Below are positions 1 through 5,618 of a stretch of 11,576 nucleotides of DNA, piece by piece. The position numbers and the translations under genes were made by a program. Position 1 is the stretch's first letter. Each line of letters starts with the position of its first letter. The notes below the pieces were generated by a model. It was not told the origin of the DNA. It saw only the letters and a program-made list of their open reading frames with translations, and searched no databases. This DNA comes from Oscillospiraceae bacterium (lineage in GTDB: Bacteria > Bacillota_A > Clostridia > Oscillospirales > Oscillospiraceae). The stretch lies in contig CADAPN010000050.1 of assembly GCA_902789835.1 (NCBI GenBank), positions 1 to 11,576 of the forward strand, given 5' to 3'.

Positions 1-237
1 ATTCTAATCAGTGAGAGCAAAGAACTGTTTGACCGTTGCTTCGCGAACAAGGAGAGCATTGAAGAACAAGTTGGGTTTTCATTGGACTGGCGCAGGCTGG
101 ATGGGAAGAAGTCAAGTCGAATCCTTCTGGAAAGAGAAGCTGACATTGCAAACGAGGCTGCACGTTCAGAACAGTTTGATTGGATGATAGACAAACTTGT
201 TCGGATGAAAAAGGCTTTTTCACCATATTTGAAGTGA
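1..237 (+). CDS. DUF4268-like protein, C-terminal fragment (5' end outside window)
   Basis: Frame 1 is open from the first base to a TGA at 235-237 and gives 78 residues, so the gene starts left of the window. The fragment contains 'SLDWRRLDGKKSSRI', then an acidic stretch and 'QFDWMIDKLVRMKKAF' near the end. This resembles the C-terminal pattern of DUF4268 proteins (an aromatic/acidic 'LEW..L..KK.SRI' segment followed by 'QF.W....L..F...F'). DUF4268 domains are nuclease-related and often occur in restriction or accessory loci, but no catalytic residues lie in this fragment, so no activity can be claimed. The ribbon-helix-helix gene starts 10 nt downstream, suggesting co-transcription. The reading frame is certain; the family assignment is from memory of the motif and is moderate. 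Confidence 0.6.
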   Translation: MLISESKELFDRCFANKESIEEQVGFSLDWRRLDGKKSSRILLEREADIANEAARSEQFDWMIDKLVRMKKAFSPYLK

Positions 238-247
238 GGGGTGCTAT

Positions 248-445
248 ATGGCCAGACTAAAAAAAGACAATACGCCGACAAGTTTTCGCCTTGCTACCGA
301 TGTCTACGAGCGGCTTGAAAGGTTCTGTGAAGAGTCGGGACAGTCAAAAACTGTGGCCGTTGAACGTGCAATCACCATGTATATTGACGATTACGAAGCA
401 AAAATGAAAATCATTGAAAAGGGTAAATCGAATCAGGACAAATAA
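248..445 (+). CDS. Small ribbon-helix-helix (CopG/Arc-type) DNA-binding protein
   Basis: A 65-residue basic protein. Residues 10-17 ('TSFRLATD') form a beta-strand-like segment, followed by two helices (about 17-30 and 32-50) with the RHH-type turn 'ESGQSKTVAVERAI'. This matches short RHH repressors or antitoxins that dimerise and insert the paired strand into the major groove. The ATG at 248 follows a purine-rich GAGGGG about 6 nt upstream, and the gene lies 10 nt after the DUF4268-like stop, so it is probably the second gene of an operon. RHH proteins of this size are often antitoxins or plasmid/ICE regulators, but no toxin gene is visible beside it. The frame continues open for 32 more codons past the TAA stop (see findings). 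Confidence 0.75.
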   Translation: MARLKKDNTPTSFRLATDVYERLERFCEESGQSKTVAVERAITMYIDDYEAKMKIIEKGKSNQDK

Positions 446-632
446 AAATATGGCGAGGAAGTCGTGTCTGCGTTCACGGTATATGCTCGTGCAAGAGAAA
501 GGATCTCATTCCTGGAAACGCAGATCGCTATGCTGGAAAAATGAAGAGTCGAATCTGATAGGAACACATTTCATCGGCATCTGTGGTGTAGATGTTGTTC
601 TCTGGTGAGAGATATGTGTCGCATAAGTGTGG
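446..632 (+). other. Non-coding stretch after the RHH gene, possible coding remnant
   Basis: No credible gene is seen. The RHH frame, read through its TAA at 443-445, stays open to a TGA at 542-544 and encodes a helix-like peptide containing 'VSAFTVYARARERISFLETQ'. It could be an old C-terminal extension cut off by a stop mutation, or a tiny separate ORF starting at GTG 464. No good ribosome binding site supports the latter: GAGGAA lies only about 3 nt before the GTG. Confidence 0.3.
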
Positions 633-661
633 TTGACAAAGGACGCGAAAAGTAGTAAAAT
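633..661 (+). promoter_or_regulatory. Strong sigma-A promoter for a putative small RNA
   Basis: A perfect -35 box TTGACA (633-638), a 17-nt spacer and a -10 box TAAAAT (656-661). The expected transcription start is near 668. No open reading frame with a ribosome binding site follows before the terminator at 807-853. Confidence 0.75.
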
Positions 662-667
662 AATTAC

Positions 668-853
668 GAAAACAAAATGAGAACATTCGAAAACCGCAGT
701 GTAAAGCATAGAAAAATGCCCGAAAGCATTGTGGCTCTAAGGGGAAATAGTGTTTTCTATACTTCACACTTCTATGGTTCACATTAAAGATTACAGTTCC
801 AAAAATGAAACAGGAGATTGATACAATGTATCGACCTCCTGTTTCGGTTTTTT
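668..853 (+). ncRNA. Putative structured small RNA, about 185 nt
   Basis: The unit is bounded by a near-consensus promoter (633-661) and an intrinsic terminator (807-853). Its body folds: 699-715 pairs with 753-769 at 15 of 17 positions, and the outer AACC at 692-695 pairs with GGTT at 776-779. The arm is capped by a small ATGC/GCAT hairpin (717-730) and an unpaired purine-rich segment. No ORF of useful length with a Shine-Dalgarno sequence lies inside. The length of roughly 185 nt and a long, interrupted hairpin are compatible with a 6S-like RNA, but I do not recognise the conserved 6S central bubble, and the 5' and 3' ends do not obviously pair, so no family is assigned. It may instead be an accessory-region regulatory RNA. 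Start and end are inferred from promoter and terminator only. Confidence 0.5.
807..853 (+). terminator. Intrinsic terminator of the putative small RNA
   Basis: A perfect 10-bp stem, GAAACAGGAG (807-816) with CTCCTGTTTC (836-845), carries an apical GATAC/GTATC extension (820-824 with 828-832). It is followed by GG and six T (848-853). Confidence 0.85.
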
Positions 854-1239
854 ATGCTCGGAAAAGCCTGATGCCACAGGACTTTTGAAACGCGGGCGAT
901 TCATTTGAATAATCGAAAGCACAATATATGGCTTAAGGATTCGCTGAATTGCAGCCGAACTACCATTCCAGGATAGCTGTCATCCTATCATTTGACGGCG
1001 CAAAATCATAATCGTCAAGCTAATGCGACAGAGCAGGTGCACGACCATCATCTGAAAAATGGAAGTCGTGCGCCTGCTCTCATTTACCAGCCTTCGCGGA
1101 ATAAAGCCGATTACTCGATATGTTCTAAGCGCGACTTTGGTTGTATGAAGCTTTGCCGGGAGTAATCGTTAACTGGCATTGCGTTCAAAAGAATCAGAAA
1201 CAGCTGAATAGAGAAAACCTGAATCTTGTGACAGAATTA
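854..1239. other. Gene-free AT-richer stretch with scattered inverted repeats
   Basis: All frames are broken by frequent stops, and no promoter or RNA gene is recognised apart from the hairpin at 1030-1080. Smaller inverted repeats are present: ATTCA-tt-TGAAT at 899-910, and CGATTACTC at 1108-1116 with GAGTAATCG at 1160-1168, 43 nt apart. They could be operator-like or remnants of a mobile element, but they are near what chance would give in this length. Confidence 0.4.
1030..1080. repeat. Strong 16-bp hairpin without a T-tract
   Basis: Arms 1030-1045 (AGAGCAGGTGCACGAC) and 1065-1080 (GTCGTGCGCCTGCTCT) pair over 16 bp with a single G-T wobble, around a 19-nt loop. Neither strand has a run of T just outside the stem, so it is not a standard intrinsic terminator. 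It stands alone in the gene-poor stretch. It may be a palindromic repeat unit or part of a small RNA. Confidence 0.6.
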
Positions 1240-1275
1240 AAGCCGTTTCCCATGTATGAGGCTGGGAAACGGCTT
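1240..1275 (-). terminator. Intrinsic terminator after cysK
   Basis: A perfect 12-bp stem, AAGCCGTTTCCC (1240-1251) with GGGAAACGGCTT (1264-1275), lies 11 nt beyond the cysK stop. On the minus strand it is followed by a modest T-rich run (TTTAATT). Confidence 0.75.
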
Positions 1276-1286
1276 GAACAATTCAA

Positions 1287-2219
1287 TCAATCCGCAAACA
1301 GCGGCGTGGACAGATAACGGTCGCCGGTATCCGGCAGCAGGGCAACGATGGTCTTGCCCTTGTTTTCCGGGCGCTTTGCCAGCCGGATCGCGGCCCAGAC
1401 CGCGGCGCCTGAGGAGATGCCGACAAGTACGCCCTCTTTGCGTCCGACCAGCTTGCCGGTAGCAAAAGCGTCCTCGTTCTCCACGGCGATGATCTCATCA
1501 TACACGGCGGTGTTCAGCACCTCCGGGACAAAGCCCGCGCCGATGCCCTGAATTTTATGGGCGCCTGCCGTCCCCTTGGAGAGGACCGGCGAAGCCGCAG
1601 GCTCTACCGCCACGACCTTTACGGCGGGATTCTGCTCCTTGAGGTATTCGCCCACACCGGTGATCGTGCCGCCGGTCCCGACGCCCGCAACAAAGATATC
1701 CACCTTGCCGGCGGTGTCCGCCCAGATCTCCGGCCCGGTGGTGGCCTTGTGGATGGCGGGATTCGCCGGGTTTACAAATTGGCCGGGGATGAAAGCATTG
1801 GGGATCTCTTTTGCCAGCTCTTCTGCTTTGGCGATGGCGCCTTTCATGCCCTTGGAACCCTCGGTGAGCACCAGCTCCGCGCCATAGGCCTTCATCAACT
1901 GGCGTCGTTCCACGCTCATGGTCTCAGGCATGACGATGATAATGCGGTAGCCGCGGGCCGCGGCGACGGAAGCAAGGCCGATACCGGTGTTGCCGGATGT
2001 GGGCTCGATGATTACAGAGCCCGGCTTCAGCAGACCCTTCGCCTCGGCATCGTCGATCATGGCCTTGGCGATGCGGTCCTTGACGGAGCCCGCGGGGTTA
2101 AAGTACTCCAGCTTCGCGAGGACCGTGGCTTCCAGCTTCTCTTCTTTTTCGATATTGGTGAGCTCCAGCAGGGGCGTTTTTCCGATCAGCTGATCGGCGG
2201 ATGTATAAATGTGAGACAT
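1287..2219 (-). CDS. cysK: Cysteine synthase A (O-acetylserine sulfhydrylase)
   Basis: A cytosolic PLP enzyme that makes L-cysteine from O-acetyl-L-serine and sulfide, the last step of cysteine biosynthesis. The 310 residues match the usual family length. Visible motifs: 'NPAGSVKDR' with the PLP lysine K47, the substrate loop 'TSGNTG' at 74-79, the PLP-phosphate loop 'GTGGT' at 181-185, 'GISSGA' at 267-272, and the C-terminal '[10 protein letters not shown]' at 296-305. The ATG at 2219 has an ideal AGGAGG 9 nt upstream, which fixes the start. No cysE or other sulfur gene is adjacent, and cysK is alone between its leader and its own terminator. Upstream lie a terminator and a cysteine-rich leader ORF, so it is probably controlled by transcription attenuation. 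CysM-type relatives are possible, but the motifs favour CysK. Confidence 0.95.
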   Translation of the reverse strand: MSHIYTSADQLIGKTPLLELTNIEKEEKLEATVLAKLEYFNPAGSVKDRIAKAMIDDAEAKGLLKPGSVIIEPTSGNTGIGLASVAAARGYRIIIVMPETMSVERRQLMKAYGAELVLTEGSKGMKGAIAKAEELAKEIPNAFIPGQFVNPANPAIHKATTGPEIWADTAGKVDIFVAGVGTGGTITGVGEYLKEQNPAVKVVAVEPAASPVLSKGTAGAHKIQGIGAGFVPEVLNTAVYDEIIAVENEDAFATGKLVGRKEGVLVGISSGAAVWAAIRLAKRPENKGKTIVALLPDTGDRYLSTPLFAD

Positions 2220-2351
2220 GATAATTCCTCCTGATCAAAATATTTGATTTCTTGTGTTGGCGTATCAGGCTGGAATCTACATCGTTTTGTCAGAAGGTAC
2301 ATACGGATCATCTCCCGATCTAAGTTACAAAATAAACCCCTTTGTTCAATC

Positions 2352-2383
2352 AAAAACCGGAGAGCCCATCAGGCTCTCCGGTT
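2352..2383 (-). terminator. Leader terminator (attenuator) in front of cysK
   Basis: On the minus strand a 12-bp perfect stem, AACCGGAGAGCC pairing with GGCTCTCCGGTT (plus positions 2355-2366 and 2372-2383) with a 5-nt loop, runs directly into a T-tract (plus A-run 2352-2356). It lies 25 nt after the leader peptide stop codon and about 130 nt before the cysK start, so it would terminate transcription before cysK. A possible competing pairing is GGCCTCT at the leader-peptide stop with AGAGCC in the 5' arm (6 bp with one bulge). An upstream CTATG/CATAG hairpin also sits between the stop codon and the terminator. Confidence 0.85.
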
Positions 2384-2408
2384 GAAGTCTATGCAGGCTC
2401 ATAGAGGC

Positions 2409-2489
2409 CTAAATGGGTAAGGCAAAGCACACACGCATCTCACAGCGCATGTCACAACACATCATGTGGTTGAAGCTCAGCTTAGGCAT
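2409..2489 (-). CDS. Cysteine-rich leader peptide of cysK (26 aa)
   Basis: The ORF begins MPKLSF and ends ALPI, 26 codons. Cys is at positions 11, 12, 16 and 21, including a tandem UGU-UGU pair, and Met at 1, 9, 10, 14 and 18. A GGAGG Shine-Dalgarno (plus 2495-2499) lies 5 nt before the ATG. The start is about 40 nt after the predicted transcription start, and the stop is 25 nt before a perfect intrinsic terminator. Four Cys in 26 residues directly before cysteine synthase fits a ribosome-stalling attenuator: scarce Cys-tRNA would stall the ribosome on the Cys codons and favour cysK read-through, while ample cysteine would let the terminator form. The Met codons may add methionine sensing. 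No T-box signature (such as GGGTGGTACC) or SAM-riboswitch core is seen in this leader. The function is inferred from layout and codon content only. Confidence 0.7.
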   Translation of the reverse strand: MPKLSFNHMMCCDMRCEMRVCFALPI

Positions 2490-2535
2490 ATTGGCCTCCA
2501 AAGAATCCAAAGAAATAACCTATTAAGATGATATG

Positions 2536-2564
2536 TTTATAGCACACATGAATTCACTTGTCAA
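2536..2564 (-). promoter_or_regulatory. Promoter of the cysK leader transcript
   Basis: On the minus strand a perfect TTGACA (plus 2559-2564), a 17-nt spacer and TATAAA (plus 2536-2541). An A-rich stretch upstream of the -35 box (minus strand GAAAGAAAAAAAG) could act as an UP element. The predicted start near 2529 gives a leader of about 310 nt before cysK. No convincing second promoter is seen between the attenuator and cysK. Confidence 0.8.
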
Positions 2565-2702
2565 TACTTTTTTTCTTTCGCAGTGCTTGCCCGTTTTGCC
2601 GCACTCTCTTACAGCGCAGATTTTATCTGCATTTACCGAAAACAGAAATGAAGAGATGCATATATATTCTCTGATTGCAGTTCCTGCGTCTGTGGACATC
2701 CG
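2565..2702. other. Spacer between the MBL-fold gene and the cysK leader promoter
   Basis: No gene is seen. A weak hairpin GCAGAT-TTT-ATCTGC lies at 2616-2630, but it has no T-tract in the minus direction, so I see no convincing terminator for the minus-strand MBL-fold gene. Read-through into the cysK leader is therefore possible. Confidence 0.4.
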
Positions 2703-3458
2703 TCAATATACGGTGACGATCTCTGTGCCGGAGACGGGGAGAACCCGGATGGCAGCATCCATGCCGGCCGTGGCCTTGCGGGCACAGTCCAGGGCCAGGG
2801 AGGGGAGATTGTTTTCCTGACTCAGATGGGCCAGAAAAAAGTGCTTTGTTCCATGCTCGGCAAATCGGGCAATGGCCGCCGAAGCATCGACATTGGAAAG
2901 ATGCCCGTGATCGGAGAGAATCCGCCGCTTCAGATGAACGGGATAGCGCCCATAGCGCAGCATCTGCTCATCATGGTTGGACTCGATCACAATGCAGTCA
3001 CAGCCGAAGAGAAGCTCCATCGTGCTCTCCGGAATTACACCGAGATCCGTGAGATATCCCAGACGGCAGTTTGCGGACTCGATGAGGAAACCGACGCTGC
3101 CCGGACAGTCGTGGGAAGTCCGGATGGCCGTGACCCGGATGCCGGGAAGGATTTCCACCTTCTCCGTATAGGGCAGAATGAGCGCACGGTCCAGCATCAG
3201 CGTATCTCTGGTCGTTCCGCTGGTGTAGATCGGCGCGGAAATCCGTTTCATACAGACCTCCAGACCTTTTACATGGTCGGAATGGGAATGGCTGATCAGC
3301 ACGGCATCAATGTCGTCCCAGCCGTAACCGTTTGCGCCCAGCGCGGCGGAGAGCGCTTTGGCCGTGACACCGAGATCGATCAGAATACGATGCCCATCGA
3401 GATCCACAAGCATGCAGTTGCCTGTCGAACCGCTGGCGATCGGCAGAAGTAGAAGCAT
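2703..3458 (-). CDS. MBL-fold metallo-hydrolase, WalJ/YycJ type
   Basis: A 251-residue soluble metallo-beta-lactamase-fold protein. The N-terminus 'LPIASGSTGN' followed by 'ILIDLGVTAKAL' is typical of the WalJ (YycJ) group. The metal-binding motif is 'HSHSDH' at 57-62 (H57, H59, D61, H62), with 'RTSHDCPGSVGF', 'GYLTDLG' and 'IESNHD' further on, giving the other expected His/Asp ligands. Relatives are two-metal nucleases or phosphodiesterases linked to DNA repair and to the WalRK region in Bacillus, but no walRK genes are present here. An in-frame ATG exists at 3506, but I choose 3458: a GAGGAA box lies 6 nt upstream, the family N-terminus fits, and the predicted promoter (3497-3525) overlaps the earlier ATG. 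It is divergent from the PP2C phosphatase gene. Confidence 0.85.
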   Translation of the reverse strand: MLLLLPIASGSTGNCMLVDLDGHRILIDLGVTAKALSAALGANGYGWDDIDAVLISHSHSDHVKGLEVCMKRISAPIYTSGTTRDTLMLDRALILPYTEKVEILPGIRVTAIRTSHDCPGSVGFLIESANCRLGYLTDLGVIPESTMELLFGCDCIVIESNHDEQMLRYGRYPVHLKRRILSDHGHLSNVDASAAIARFAEHGTKHFFLAHLSQENNLPSLALDCARKATAGMDAAIRVLPVSGTEIVTVY

Positions 3459-3496
3459 AAGAGGTTCCTCACTTATCCGAAGCTTTGATTCAGGGC

Positions 3497-3525
3497 ATTC
3501 TACCATGAAACCGTACAGAGGGCAA
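3497..3525 (-). promoter_or_regulatory. Promoter of the MBL-fold hydrolase gene
   Basis: On the minus strand TTGCCC (plus 3520-3525), a 17-nt spacer and TAGAAT (plus 3497-3502). The expected start is near 3490, downstream of the ATG at 3506, which supports the start at 3458. Confidence 0.5.
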
Positions 3526-3609
3526 CAGCGGAGCCGTAATCCGATCAGCCGGATTCAGGATACTCCGGAGGGAAGAGGCAGACGGAAAGCTCTTAAGCGG
3601 ATACCGGAA

Positions 3610-3638
3610 TTGAAAAGAGGCATGTTATGTTGTATAAT
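3610..3638 (+). promoter_or_regulatory. Promoter of the PP2C phosphatase gene
   Basis: TTGAAA (3610-3615), a 17-nt spacer and a perfect TATAAT (3633-3638). The expected start near 3645 leaves about 120 nt of untranslated leader containing a 19-codon ORF at 3712-3771. Confidence 0.75.
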
Positions 3639-3711
3639 CAATCGACATAAGGCGGGAATCTGTCGAGGAAACCGCTTGAGCATGGAAAAACCGGGATAAA
3701 ACGCGAAAAGG

Positions 3712-3771
3712 ATGGAAAACACGAGGACTGCGGAGAAAGAAGCAGAGATCGTGAGTACGAAAACGGTATGA
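3712..3771 (+). CDS. Possible 19-codon upstream ORF coupled to the phosphatase gene
   Basis: ATG at 3712 opens a short hydrophilic ORF (starting MENTRT, ending STKTV) whose stop overlaps the phosphatase start as ATGA at 3768-3771. The phosphatase ATG has no clear Shine-Dalgarno of its own, so termination-reinitiation coupling is plausible. The mini-ORF also lacks a well-spaced ribosome binding site (AAAAGG touches the ATG), so expression is uncertain. The overlap may be coincidental. Confidence 0.3.
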   Translation: MENTRTAEKEAEIVSTKTV

Positions 3772-5519
3772 AGAATCAGAATACTCCGAATACAGGGATA
3801 GAATCGAAGAAAACCGCATCCGCCGGCAAGCGCCGCCGGATGTCTCTGGCGGTTCAGGTCAATCTCCTGATCGTTGCCATTACGCTCGGCATCTCCCTGC
3901 TGCTGGTAGCGATCAGCGCTGCGGACTATCGCAGGGCGATCCTGGATCCGTTTACAATCAAACTGTCGGAATACGAAGTGAAAGAGGAAGACTTTGCGCC
4001 TTATCTGTCCTACTTCGCCGAGCTTTTCAGCACGGAAGAAATGCAGGCGGCACGGGACTCTTACGATACACAGGACGATTATTTCCTGGACTGGATAAAT
4101 GAGACACCCTCCTTTACGAATGATGATCCCTTGTATGGCAGAGAGAGCCTCTTCTTTGACATCATCGCCTATGATCTGTCGGTCAAAGATACCATGGAGG
4201 CCATCGATCTGGATACTGTCGGTGCCGAAGTGCTGAAGGACGGAAGAGTATACCGGGTATCCTACGATGAGAAGGGCGGCAGCGACAGCGACTGGCTTTA
4301 CAATTTCGGACTCGAAGAAAGCTTTTTCGAACTGCCGCCGACAGCTTTTTTGACTCCTTGTATGGTAACGACTCCCACGGACTATGAGCTTCTGCGCTGT
4401 TTGGTTTTTGACCTGGGCAGTGCGGAGGGCCGGCTCTGGCTGGGATATGACATGACAGAGGCGGTGAAGGAATACCGCGGGTTTGTGACACGGGGCATTC
4501 TGTATGTCCTTTCCCTGACGGCAGCGGCGTCCATTGTCTGCATCTGCCTGCTGCGACGCTATATCACAAAGCCGATCGCCGCGCTTTCGCAGGCGGCGAT
4601 GGAGTTTGCGCCGGAGGAAGACGGAACCCTGTCCGCAGACCGAATCAGCCGGGTTGAGATTCCGGTGCGAAATGAGCTGGGTGATCTCAGCCGGGAAATT
4701 CGATCCATGCAGACCAGAATCGTGGAAAACACCGAGAACCTCAGAACGCTGACATCGGAAAAAGAACGGATCAAAACCGAATTGAACATGGCGACCCAGA
4801 TACAGAACAGCATGCTGCCCAACATTTTCCCGCCCTTCCCGGAGAGGAAAGAATTCGATCTCTACGCGACCATGAGACCGGCCAGAGAAGTCGGCGGTGA
4901 TTTCTACGACTTCTTCATGATCGATGAGGATCATCTGGCATTGGTGATGGCGGATGTGAGCGGGAAAGGCGTGCCGGGGGCACTGTTCATGATGGTGTCC
5001 AAAGTGATCCTGAAAAACAACGCCATGCTCGGCAAGTCGGTTGGCGAGATCCTTGCGATGACGAATGATCTGATCTGCGCAAACAATCGGATGGAGATGT
5101 TTGTGACGGTCTGGATGGGAATCCTGGAGATCAGCACGGGAAAGATCAGGGCGGCGAATGCCGGGCATGAGTATCCGGCGGTTATGCAGGACGGATGTTT
5201 CCGGCTGTGCAGGGACCGACACAGTTTCGTGATCGGAGGGCTGGCCAACGTAAGCTATCGGGAGTATGAACTGCAGCTGGAGAAAGGGGATAAGCTCTTC
5301 CTGTACACGGACGGTGTTACGGAAGCGACCGACGAAAAGGGAGAGCTGTTCGGTACCGAAAGGATGCTTGAAGCGCTGAACGCCCACGCCGACGCCTCCC
5401 CCAGAGAGATCCTTACCGGGGTGAAAGACGCGGTGGATGCCTTCGTCGGAGAGGCGGAACAGTTTGATGACATGACCATGCTGTGCCTCAAGTATAAGGG
5501 CCCCGAAACGGCTCTGTAA
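3768..5519 (+). CDS. Membrane HAMP/PP2C serine phosphatase (RsbU/SpoIIE type)
   Basis: A 583-residue sensor phosphatase. A basic N-terminus (KRRR) is followed by a membrane segment at about 28-50, an extracytoplasmic region of about 190 residues rich in acidic and aromatic residues, a second membrane segment at about 243-261, a HAMP-like linker to about 325 and a short coiled stretch ('[21 protein letters not shown]', typical of RsbU-like proteins). The SpoIIE/PP2C catalytic domain fills about 355-578. Metal-binding aspartates are visible: D378 in 'GGDFYD', D396 in 'ADVSGKG', D515 in 'TDGVTEA', and D567/D568 in 'DDMTM'. Such enzymes dephosphorylate anti-sigma-factor antagonists in partner-switching pathways, here probably in response to an external signal. 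No anti-sigma factor or STAS gene is in the window. The ATG lacks a good ribosome binding site. A hairpin overlaps the stop codon. Confidence 0.92.
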   Translation: MKNQNTPNTGIESKKTASAGKRRRMSLAVQVNLLIVAITLGISLLLVAISAADYRRAILDPFTIKLSEYEVKEEDFAPYLSYFAELFSTEEMQAARDSYDTQDDYFLDWINETPSFTNDDPLYGRESLFFDIIAYDLSVKDTMEAIDLDTVGAEVLKDGRVYRVSYDEKGGSDSDWLYNFGLEESFFELPPTAFLTPCMVTTPTDYELLRCLVFDLGSAEGRLWLGYDMTEAVKEYRGFVTRGILYVLSLTAAASIVCICLLRRYITKPIAALSQAAMEFAPEEDGTLSADRISRVEIPVRNELGDLSREIRSMQTRIVENTENLRTLTSEKERIKTELNMATQIQNSMLPNIFPPFPERKEFDLYATMRPAREVGGDFYDFFMIDEDHLALVMADVSGKGVPGALFMMVSKVILKNNAMLGKSVGEILAMTNDLICANNRMEMFVTVWMGILEISTGKIRAANAGHEYPAVMQDGCFRLCRDRHSFVIGGLANVSYREYELQLEKGDKLFLYTDGVTEATDEKGELFGTERMLEALNAHADASPREILTGVKDAVDAFVGEAEQFDDMTMLCLKYKGPETAL

Positions 5520-5555
5520 GAATCAATGCCGCGTGGAGAGCGGCATTGATTCTTA
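5517..5555 (+). terminator. Perfect 16-bp hairpin at the phosphatase stop codon
   Basis: TAAGAATCAATGCCGC (5517-5532) pairs perfectly with GCGGCATTGATTCTTA (5540-5555) around a 7-nt loop, and the stop codon TAA is the base of the stem. There is no T-tract after it (CAGATTGG). It may act as an RNA 3'-end stabiliser or an unusual terminator, and it separates the phosphatase from the next operon. Confidence 0.5.
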
Positions 5556-5566
5556 CAGATTGGCCC

Positions 5567-5595
5567 TTGCGCTGAGTGTCCATTTCACATATAAT
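5567..5595 (+). promoter_or_regulatory. Promoter of the five-gene Dlt-like operon
   Basis: TTGCGC (5567-5572), a 17-nt spacer and a perfect TATAAT (5590-5595). The expected start is near 5602. No other promoter or terminator of note is seen until 11467, so genes from 5619 to 11412 probably form one operon. Confidence 0.7.
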
Positions 5596-5618
5596 AAGCA
5601 CAATATGCGCGGAATCGA

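Noticed and set aside
1108..1168. 9-bp inverted repeat CGATTACTC/GAGTAATCG, considered as ends of a small mobile element
   Set aside because: A 9-bp match 43 nt apart is not far from chance in this length; no target-site duplication or transposase remnant is seen.
1557..2234. A 225-codon open frame on the plus strand
   Set aside because: Antisense to cysK and Gly/Asp/Arg-rich; no ribosome binding site or motif.
2352..2529. T-box or SAM riboswitch upstream of cysK
   Set aside because: No T-box sequence (such as GGGTGGTACC) and no SAM-riboswitch core is found; the Cys-codon leader ORF explains the terminator better.
3459..3506. 16-residue N-terminal extension of the MBL-fold hydrolase
   Set aside because: No ribosome binding site, and the predicted promoter -10 box overlaps it; the start at 3458 has GAGGAA and fits the family N-terminus.
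3555..5387. A 610-codon open frame on the minus strand
   Set aside because: It lies almost wholly opposite the PP2C phosphatase gene, has low-complexity His/Arg/Gln-rich content typical of a reverse-strand shadow, and no domain is recognisable.
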